From the NCBI RefSeq assembly GCF_050624435.1, contig NC_134542.1:10375497-10439496 (forward strand): 64,000 nucleotides of DNA, given 5' to 3'. A program made the translations under genes and the position numbers. How positions within the stretch are numbered: the first letter of the stretch is position 1; each line of letters starts with the position of its first letter. Positions 56,403 through 64,000 of the stretch are shown here, one piece after another. Under the pieces are notes generated by a model. It worked only from the letters and a program-made list of their open reading frames with translations, made no database searches and was not told the origin of the DNA. The DNA is from Tenrec ecaudatus (lineage: Eukaryota > Chordata > Mammalia > Afrosoricida > Tenrecidae).

Positions 56403-56596
56403 ACCCTGGCACTGAGTTCTTTCCAACGCACAGCAACCCGATAGGACTGGGCAGAACTGCCCCGGTGGGTTTCTGAAACCGTAACTCTTTGTGAATGCAG
56501 AGAATTTTTTCTTCTCCAGCTGAGTGACTGGTGATTTCACACAGATGACATTTCGGTTACCAGCACGAGTAGCCCACTAGGCCATCAAGGTCCCTA
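56403..56596 (-). repeat. AfroSINE-like SINE, antisense
   Basis: GCACAGCAACCCGATAGGACTGGGCAGAACTGCCCC, GTTTCTGAAACCGTAACTC, and GGCCATCAAGGTCCC end. Confidence 0.8.
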
Positions 56597-56803
56597 CAAT
56601 GCCTCTCAGATTGGGAAAATGGAAACAGGGCACAGGCTGCTTTAATTAGCAAAATCTGGGGCCCTGGTTCTACTAAGGATCCAGCAATGAGTTCTTCTAA
56701 AGCAGGGCATCTTAACTTGACACGAGTGGCATTGCTGCAGGGTGGGCTGTTCTGTGCCTTATAGAATGCTTACCAGCATCCCTGCCCCCTACCCACTAGA
56801 ATT

Positions 56804-56978
56804 CAGAGGTTCTCAACCTGGGGGACAAATGACCCTTTCACAGGGGTTGCCCAGTTCATAACAGTAGCAAAATGACAGTTATGAAGTGGCAATGAAAATA
56901 ATGTTATGGTTGGAAGGTCACCACACCCTGAGAAACTGTATTAAAGGGTCCCAGCATTAGGAAGATTGAGAACCACTG
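56804..56978 (+). mobile_element. SPIN-type hAT miniature transposon
   Basis: CAGAGGTTCTCAACCTGGGGG start, GGAAGATTGAGAACCACTG end, internal ACAGTAGCAAAATGACAGTTATGAAG shared with the other SPIN copies. The target-site duplication is unclear (CACTAGAA / CACTAGCT, offset by 2 bases on the left). Confidence 0.85.
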
Positions 56979-57464
56979 CACTAGCTCAATGCAGTAAGTA
57001 GCCAGTCTGTAAAGTTATAGCAACTGACCATGTCCCTGGGTATTTCCAAATACCCCTGGGGTGGGACGGTCACTTTCAAGTAGCAAGTATTATTCTAAAG
57101 GGTCTCAGACTTGGCACCCTTATCCTCCTTGAGGGGCCTCCCATGCAGATATTTCCACCCAGCAGCCCCTTCACAGACAGCCTTCTCTTTGCCAAAGTGA
57201 TTCTATTTCTCCCCCACCCCACCTCAAAGGCCATACACCCCAGGAGGACAGCCTCAAATGGAAAGGCCACTGAGACAGTCCAGACAGTCAAGTTTCGTGC
57301 ACTTGCCACTAGGTCAGGATCAATCCATCTCCTGCTGTTGCCGCCCCTATCCAAGAGAACCCATCGCCTCTGTCACACTGCACAGCCGTCATGCCCAGTG
57401 CTAGATTGACATCTACACTGACTTATAACTTTTCTTTTATCCAACTTATTGTGATGACACAATT

Positions 57465-57671
57465 GTAGTCGTTGTGTGCCATTGAGTCTACTCCAACTTC
57501 CTAGCACCCTTAGTGGACAGAGTAGAACTAACCCAGAAGGTTTCTCCTGGGCTGTGGTCTTGATGGGACTGGATTGGCCCATTCTTTTCTCTTTCAGATT
57601 CATGGTAGTTTCAAACTGCTGACTTTTCAGTGAGTGGCTGATTAATTAGCAATTGCACCGCCAAGACTCCT
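57465..57671 (-). repeat. AfroSINE-like SINE, antisense, diverged
   Basis: GTGCCATTGAGTCTACTCC, GGACAGAGTAGAACTAACCC, GTTTCAAACTGCTGAC, ending GCACCGCCAAGACTCC. Confidence 0.75.
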
Positions 57672-58025
57672 TAATTTCATAAATGATCATTTGAACGCTT
57701 GAGAAAGGACACCACCTTGATCCTACTACCTAAGGGGCCACCAATAACACCCAGGTTTTCAGTGACACCCACTCTCTTCCAGGCTTTCCCACGAGCGCTA
57801 GAATGGGCAGCTGTGTCTATGCAGCTCCAGCGCCTGGTAGCCAAGAGGGATGACCTCAAGCCTTCATGCTGGAGGAGGAAAGGAAGGAACAAAAATGAAT
57901 AGGATTGCAACCAGAAGGAAAGGTGGAAATGATCTGATAAAATTCTCTTTCAAATAGTAGTAGCCCTGATTGAATAAGCCCCCTGTGACCTCTTTTGGTT
58001 CCCACTCTCCTCTCTCATCCTACAC

Positions 58026-58503
58026 TGTGTTAGTCTGGGTTGACTAGAGAAACAAATTCATAGGCAGTCCTATGTGTGTCAGAGAAAACTTTATATCAAA
58101 AAGTAATTGTATATTAAGAAAACATCCCAGGCCAGTCCATAGGTCAGATATTACCCCAATAGTCCATAAATTCCACTTTAGATTCACACAACCATGCAAT
58201 GAGTGGAAAGTCTTGTGGGTCCAGTAGTGGTAGAAACACCTCAGCACTGGTGTGGGTCTCCACATGGCTCCTCCAGTCCCAGGGCTCTGGCTCTATCATC
58301 GTAGCTCCATGTGGCTTGTCAGCAAGAAGATGAAGCAGAGTGTCCCTTGCCTCCAGAGGGAAATGTCTGAGCAGAGAGTCTGGGTCTGGCCTCTAGTGAG
58401 CTTTTATCTCCTTACCACCTCCATTTGAGGTCATCAAGCTGCGAATTAATTGACTGGATAGACTCCACCCCTTCGCAAGTTGATAGATTATGTAACTGCC
58501 ACA
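58026..58503 (-). mobile_element. Solitary MaLR-like LTR
   Basis: TGTGTTAGTCTGGGTTGACTAGAGAAACAAATTC start, GTGGAAAGTCTTGTGGGTCCAG, GTTGATAGATTATGTAACTGCCACA end. Same subfamily as 27002 and 36089. Confidence 0.8.
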
Positions 58504-59284
58504 CACATCCACCTTGACAGCAAAGGGTTCCTGTAGTAAATTTCAATACAACTGGAAGTTTTATGGCAAAACATATTCCTTATGTTTTTACTTATCCTTT
58601 CTCAAGCCTGTGGCAACATATATATAAAATAACAACATGAAAGTTGGTCAACAAAAAAATGCCAGCAAACAAGAAAATAAAGAAAATTTTAATTGAGAAA
58701 ACTCAATGTAGTGGGGAGCTTTAAGGTCATAAAATAAGATGAACCTGGGCCATCCATGATGCACAACAATCCTACCCTGAAATGGTACAATTATTATTGC
58801 TAAAGTTGGATCTACGTCTACTGTACTGATTTTTGTTTTCAATATATATCTCTTGACTTTTATTGTGGCCATTCCTCGATTTTTTCTTCACTCCTCTCCT
58901 TCACACTAAGTGAACACTCTCTAATATATGATTTTTAATTCCTGTAGTGATAGTTTATCCTGTATTTTTGTCATTTCCTTAGTGGTTGTTTTAGGGCTTC
59001 CCAGAGACATTTTAATTTATCAGGACCTAAACAGAGACCTCACTTCTCTGTAGCTCCTGCACTTCTGTGTAGCAACTGGGTGATTTCTGCGTTTGGTGAG
59101 GGCCTGGATATAACGCCCATACATAAATAGTGTGCCCGGGAAACTAATGCATGAGGAGAGTTGCGTTTTAAAGAATCTCTTATTCGCCTAAAAATATGAA
59201 GGTATAGTCTCTTTTCCTATTATGTAACTGTGGTTATAAATATTATACCTATCAATGTTAGAAGTCCAACAATACAAAGTAATT

Positions 59285-59650
59285 ATGATAAGAAGCAGCT
59301 ATTTAAGTGAGGCATCAGCCAAGTCTGTGTCGCCAAGGATTATAAATAATACATTCCAAATCAAAAATAGGACATGATTTCAGAGGTTATCTTGTGAGCA
59401 CTTGGTTTGCAGAAGGCTATGGGTAGCAGTGGGTGCCCACGTGTATTTGCCGGGTCCCCACAAGGATGGTCTCCAGTGAATCCACTGTGACCCTGGTAGA
59501 GGGATGGAAATAGCCTTGTTGTGAGACAGAGAACATCGTAACCCTGCGTATGGAAGATGTAGTTCAGTTCAAATGAAATACCTTATCATTGGATCTCCCT
59601 TTTGACCCATTTTAATGTGTTCTAGTTTTTAATGCTTCCTGCTTTCTTTT
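59285..59650 (+). repeat. Dispersed repeat family B, partial
   Basis: AAGCAGCTATTTAAGTGAGGCATCAGCC, GAGCACTTGGTTTGCAGAAGG, TTTTGACCCATTTTAATGTGTTCTAG, in the same order as 19295-19625. Confidence 0.5.
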
Positions 59651-59689
59651 TGTTTCTTTTTGCAACTCGTGGATGCATACAAAGTGATT

Positions 59690-60055
59690 GAAAATACCAT
59701 GGCGTGGGCCAGGCTCACCTTAGTCTTCCTAGTAACATCTTGCATATCAAGACTCTATAAAGGTCTTGGGCGGCATGTTTACCCATCGCAAAACATCTTT
59801 GGATCTCTTGACTGCTGCCTCCATAAGTATTGATTGTGGATCCAAGCAAGACAAAATCCTTGACAAATTCAGTCGTTTCTCTATTTATCATGATGTTACC
59901 TGTTCATCCAGCGGTGAGGACTTAGTCTTCTTGACAGTGGGTCATACTCCATATAGAAGAGGGCAATCCTTGGTTTTCGTGAGCAAGAGCTTCAAGTCCT
60001 CCTCACTCTCAGCAACTCAGTGGAGCTTCACAGTATTTCATATTCAGCTTTGCTT
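59690..60055 (-). mobile_element. RTE LINE reverse-transcriptase region, antisense
   Basis: The + strand reads AATCCTTGACAAATTCAGTCG, TATTTATCATGATGTTACC, GTGAGGACTTAGTCTTC, GAGCTTCAAGTCCTCCTCACTCTCAGC, the reverse of the RTE INGE... and HLLMKIK coding region. No tail, and decayed. Confidence 0.7.
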
Positions 60056-60279
60056 GAGCTATGGTTGACATCGGGAATGAGAGTTTTCCATAGGAATAAA
60101 GTCACTGAGGAAGAGCACCCCATTTTTCTCATGAAGTTCATGAGTGCCTGTGTGTAAAAAAGGAAAAATGTGCTCTTCAGAGGGAACAAAATATTGAGGC
60201 TCCTTGAACATGAAGTCCAAGTTGAGAAGAGATTTTTGTTCATTTCCTTCTGAAAACAATCGACAACCCCAAACCCCAA

Positions 60280-60455
60280 TCAAACTCACTGCTGCCAAGA
60301 CAATTCTGAGTCACAGCAGCCCGGGGTTCCTGAGGCTGTAAATCTTTATAGGAGCAGACAACCTCATCCTTTTTCCACAGAGCACCTTTGTGTTGTGAAC
60401 ACCAGCCTTGCGCTCAGTGGTTCAATGCCTAACCTCTGGCACCACCAGCACTCAG
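60280..60455 (-). repeat. AfroSINE-like SINE, antisense
   Basis: GACAATTCTGAGTCACAGCAGCCC, TGTAAATCTTTATAGGAGCAGACAACC, ending CTCTGGCACCACCAGC. A (GATA)n-like GATACATAGATACATAGATAG follows. Confidence 0.85.
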
Positions 60456-60529
60456 GTGAATAGACAAATAGATACATAGATACATAGATAGTCAATTTTT
60501 TAGTTAGAATTGTATTTATTTATTTGTCT

Positions 60530-60632
60530 TTTATTAAATAATTTTATTGGGGCCTCTCATAGCCCTTATCGCAAGCCCATTCATCCATTGCATCAAGCAC
60601 ATTTTCACGTATGTTGCCATCATCATTTTCTT
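60530..60632 (-). mobile_element. L1 family A 3' end, truncated by a second copy
   Basis: AATAATTTTATTGGGGCCTCTCATAGCCC to GTTGCCATCATCATTTTC, then the second copy begins 22 bp on in the same orientation. Confidence 0.75.
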
Positions 60633-60654
60633 TTTTAAAAAGCATATTATTTAT

Positions 60655-61510
60655 CTATTTAATCATTTTATTAGGGGTTCTTACAACTCTTATCATAAGC
60701 CATAAATACATCAATTGTGTAAAGCACATTTGTACATTCATTGCCCTCATCATTCTCAAAACATTTTCTCTCCACTTAAGCCCCTGGCATCAGTTCCTCA
60801 TTTTCCCCTCCCTCCCTGCTCCCCCTTCCCTCATGAACCCTTGATAATTTATAAATTATCATTTTGTTATATCTTGCCCTGTCCGACGTCTCCCTTCACC
60901 CACTTTTCTGTTGTCCGTCTCCCAGGGAGGAGGTCACATGTAGATCCTTGTCATCGGTTCTCCCTTTCCAGCCCACCCTTCCTCTGCCCGCCCAGTATTA
61001 CCACTCACACCCCTGGTCCTGAAGGGATCATCCTCCCTGGATTCCCTGTGTTTCCAGTTCCTATTTATACCAGTGTACATCCTCTGGTCTAGCCAGACTT
61101 GCAAGGGAAAATTGGGATCATGATAGTGGGGGAATAGGGGAGAGGAAGCATTTAGGAACTAGAGGAAAGTTGTATTTTTCATCGTTGCTACATTGCACCC
61201 TGACTGACTTGTCTCTACCCCGAGACCCTTCTGTAAGGGGATTCCAGTGGCCTACAAATGGGCTTTGGATCTCCGCTCCACAACACCCCTTCATTCACTT
61301 TGGTAAAATTTTTGTTCTGATGATGCCTGATACCTGATCCCTTCAACACCTCGTGATCACACCAGCTGGTATGCTTCCTCCATGTGGGCTTTGTTTCTTC
61401 TGAGCTAGATGGACGCTTGTTCACCTTCAAGCCTTTAAGACCCCAGATGCTATATCTTTCGATAGCCGGGCACCATCAGCTTTCTTCACCACATTTGCTT
61501 ATGCACCCAA
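60655..61510 (-). mobile_element. L1 family A, about 0.86 kb
   Basis: TTTAATCATTTTATTAGGGG through GATAGCCGGGCACCATCAGC and CACATTTGCTTATGCACCC. Highly similar to 40779-41580, so recently dispersed. 5' truncated. Confidence 0.8.
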
Positions 61511-61664
61511 TATTTTTACTGAAATCACATTGTCACACTGATGGTTTAAGGTATATGACTGTAAGATGAGCTCACGAAACAAGCTATTTTGAAATGTTCT
61601 CCTTCAAGCCACACGAATTGATTGGCGGTATAGCGATATTGGTTGCAAGCTGGTTACCCTTGAT

Positions 61665-61845
61665 GCATGCCATCCACTTAATCACGACACATGGCCACCC
61701 CATGGGGGCAGAGTAGAGCTGCTGCCCATTATTTCCAAGGCTGTGCTCTGGACCATAGCACATTGCTACCTCTTCCTTCCGCTGCGTGCCCGTTGGTTAA
61801 CAGTCAAAAAAGCTTACCTCCTGCATCACCAGAGTTCCATCCGTT
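61665..61845 (-). repeat. AfroSINE-like SINE, antisense, diverged
   Basis: GGCCACCCCATGGGGGCAGAGTAGAGCTGCTGCCC, TTCCAAGGCTGTGCTC, CATCACCAGAGTTCC. Confidence 0.7.
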
Positions 61846-61899
61846 AGAAGCAACTTAGATTATAAAGGAGGTTGGAGAAAAAGAGAATAACAATTTAAT

Positions 61900-62530
61900 A
61901 GCTAAAACGAAGCCAATCTTGGGAATAACTAACTGATTTTCTATTGATGCCACTCGTTTGTTTCAATATGATTATGTCATCAACCTGAAAAGGGAATTCG
62001 GCCATGCATCCTTGACCCACCAGCATTTTTTAAGACGCATTTTCAACCAGAAATAATGAGCAAACATATCTGCAGCCAAGAAAATCCTTTGGTCACTGCA
62101 ACTTTTGTCCTATCTCATGGCATTCATTAATGAAGTCGATGCAGGCTAAGAGGAACCTGATATTGAAATGAAGGGTTCAGCTTCATTCATCACCACAGAT
62201 TCCCAAGTGGCCTGTATGAGTGCAAAAGGCTCCCCCAGGTGAAGTCTCTTCCTCAGTGTCCCTTCTTTGCTCTTCACAGTGTGGGACTGAAAGTAAGTCA
62301 CATTTTGCTTAATTGATGAGAGCAGCATAATTTTGCTGGCTTTATTTTCTTGTATTTTTTTTTTCCACAACGACCTTCACCGTGGCATTGTGCTTGCTCA
62401 GCAGACCTCCACTGCTCTGCTGAGCAGCCTGTGGAAAATGCATTCTGTTGAATGACCTCAGAGGCAGAAAGAAGCAGGGGTGTATTTTTGGTTTACCTTG
62501 GTAACTGCAAAGGGAGCTCGTCAATCAATG
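61900..62530. promoter_or_regulatory. Candidate conserved non-coding element
   Basis: Longest repeat-free stretch of even composition late in the window, with ATGATTATGTCATC, CATTCATTAATGAAGTCG (a perfect short palindrome CATTAATG), TTTTGCTTAATTGATGAG and ATAATTTTGCTGGC. Suggestive of an enhancer; unproven. Confidence 0.2.
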
Positions 62531-63414
62531 CCACATACCTAAAGCTACTGTTATGGCAACTCAATGTTATGAGGATGATTTTTCTCCTCTCTGTCCATCA
62601 CAATCGGTCCTCACCCTTTTCATGAAGGCCAAGGTCACTGTGCAGAGAGAAGTTTCTTGGAAAGAGGAAATGCAAAGAATTGGATGCCGCCATGTTCAGG
62701 AGCCTAGAAACGGGGAGCAAAGAATGAATTTGCTTAGGCAAAGTTCACTTGGGTTTTTAGCTGATGGAAGCACTTTTCAAAATTAATCACCGGTGAACTG
62801 TCTAGAGATTGCCTAAAACAACAGCAACATTCCCCAGGGCATTTAAGATGATTCAAAAGTCATGGGCTCCTGCGGTGCATGAAAATTGATTTCACACACA
62901 CCCTCTGTTGGCTAGCAAAGCCAGTGAACAGCACTTGAAGAGTTTAGGATGAAGGATCTTTGCATATGAAGAGATAAGGAGACCACTGTGTGGCAGTGAG
63001 GATAATCAAGTGGAAGAGTCAGGCAGGTTAGAGGACACTTCAGACACTACAGTCATTTCCTCACCTTGCTGTGGGTAGGCCTCCTCCGTGATGAATATTC
63101 ATCTCTCATTTAAGTTCTGTTTGAAATTTCAATTATGGATGCCAGGAAACAAGGGATCATATGCCCATTCCATGCGAGATGACAGACCCAGGGTTTTGCT
63201 GCCCATTCCAGCAAAAGAGTCCTATGCACTTGTTGCAGACTCTCATGGCCCTGTTCCCCAAGGCCACATGCTGGCCATTGTTTTACCCAGGCTTAGGAAT
63301 CTGTAGGAGGGTGGGGAGGACAGTGTTGGTTCTAAAATGTAATTTTCTTCTGGTTCAATGTTTAGCCAAATCATAGTCAGGTCTTCAAGGGGAACTGCCA
63401 CACAAGAGCTACAC

Positions 63415-63660
63415 CAGTGGGGATCAAAAGGGCAGCATTTGCCAAAGGACGATGTTCACAAGCTGAGAATAGAATAGGCAAGCAGGAGAGAGGGAAACAG
63501 CACAGGCAGGAAGTGGAATGAATGATGCTACATTGTGAGGACTGTGGTGCGGGACATCAAGTGAAAGGTGCCCGCATGACTGCAGGGAAAACAGATTTGC
63601 TCTGGGAACCGTCAGCCAATTCATAATTTTCATACACACAGCCTAGAAACATCGACTGCA
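63415..63660 (+). repeat. Dispersed repeat family C, partial
   Basis: GGATCAAAAGGGCAGCATTTGCCAAAGGACGATG, AGGAAGTGGAATGAATGATGCTAC, ACAGATTTGCTCTGGGAACC; ordered as in 2278-2440. Confidence 0.45.
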
Positions 63661-63785
63661 AACTTCCACCAACAGCGGGCAGGTCATCTCAGAGTCGTGA
63701 TATTTCTTGGGGAAGTGTAGAGACAGCATCAAATGGCCTCTGTGGGTGCTTCTCTTCCAAACTAGTGATGTTGTGGACCCCTTCA

Positions 63786-64000
63786 ATAAAAAGAAGAGCT
63801 CCGTATAGAGGTCTAAACAAGGACATGTACATGCATATATATATATATATATACATATATATGAGGATGGGGAAATAGGTCTATGTGTCTATATTTATAG
63901 GTTTAGTATTAAGGTGGCAGAAGGACCTTGGGCCTCTACTTAAGCACTCCCTCAATGCATGAATACTTTCTTCTATTAAATTGGCACTCTATGATGCTCA
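63786..64000 (+). mobile_element. L1 family A, cut by window end
   Basis: GTATAGAGGTCTAAACAAGGACATG, (AT)n, TTTAGTATTAAGGTGGCAGAAGGACC, CTATTAAATTGGCACTCTATGATGCTCA, colinear with 21700-21889. Its 3' end lies outside the window. Confidence 0.8.

Larger units (their letters stand above)
47604..64000 (+). other. SPHKAP: SPHKAP intron downstream of coding exon 3 (3' part outside window)
   Basis: Begins at the consensus GTAAGT donor of exon 3. The next coding exon was looked for by its expected peptide and not seen, so this intron is longer than 16.4 kb. Stretches without a recognised repeat: about 47605-49200, 49820-50635, 50845-51235, 51435-52130, 52955-53795, 54390-55590, 56110-56400, 56985-57460, 57675-58020, 58505-59280, 61850-63355 and 63665-63780. 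Confidence 0.8.

Noticed and set aside
47604-64000. Next SPHKAP exon (VCFVNLD...)
   Set aside because: Searched for by expected peptide; no match with splice sites was found.
1-64000. CRISPR arrays, operons, phage, terminators or other prokaryotic systems
   Set aside because: No evenly spaced repeats or dense coding; the sequence is vertebrate intronic DNA.

Overview
This is a mammalian, intron-dominated window. It is best explained as genomic DNA of a tenrec (Afrotheria; lesser hedgehog tenrec or a close relative). Two kinds of repeat point that way. First, the sequence is saturated with Afrotheria-type repeats: tRNA-derived AfroSINE-like SINEs and RTE LINEs with the YADD reverse-transcriptase motif and a 3' tail ending in CTAACAACAACAA. 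Second, it carries SPIN-type hAT miniature transposons (CAGCGGTTCTCAACC termini), which among afrotherians are known from tenrec. There is no operon, CRISPR array, phage or other prokaryotic feature.

The only host gene I can support is SPHKAP (SPHK1 interactor, AKAP domain containing), on the + strand. Two consecutive coding exons are present. A 106-bp exon at 20661-20766 encodes 35 complete residues ending in SITACKK. A 108-bp exon at 47496-47603 encodes 36 residues, including LLESTDYWLQNQR and GFVEDKSENCAS. Both have good AG acceptors and GTAAAG / GTAAGT donors, and together they read in frame across a 26.7-kb intron. The first coding exon (the initiator Met and about ten residues) is expected upstream of the window and the next exon downstream; I found neither. 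So 1-20660 is intron, 20767-47495 is a complete intron, and 47604-64000 is the start of the next one.

Almost everything else is layered transposon history. (i) About 43 AfroSINE-like copies, 30 sense and 13 antisense to SPHKAP. (ii) RTE LINE copies, the best at 3030-4385, 15365-16540 and 44940-45765. (iii) Old L1 3'-UTR fragments, all on the minus strand. (iv) A younger L1-like 3'-end family, called family A here, ending in AATAAAATGATTTT, with many 5'-truncated copies, one with a twin-priming inversion (about 335-1611) and one inserted tail-to-tail into another copy with an 18-bp duplication (28688-29189). (v) Seven solitary MaLR-like LTRs, six antisense to the gene. (vi) Three SPIN miniature elements and one different hAT miniature element, three of the four with readable 8-bp target-site duplications. 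(vii) Two unclassified dispersed families (B and C).

Simple repeats include a composite GATA/GAA purine tract of about 170 bp, an (AT)n tract and a 96-bp tandem duplication. Several repeat-free stretches rich in AT homeodomain-like words are flagged as candidate conserved non-coding elements, at low confidence because no alignment could be run. I did not find a previously undescribed biological system. The most valuable signals are the SPHKAP exon anchors and the unusually readable nested insertions.
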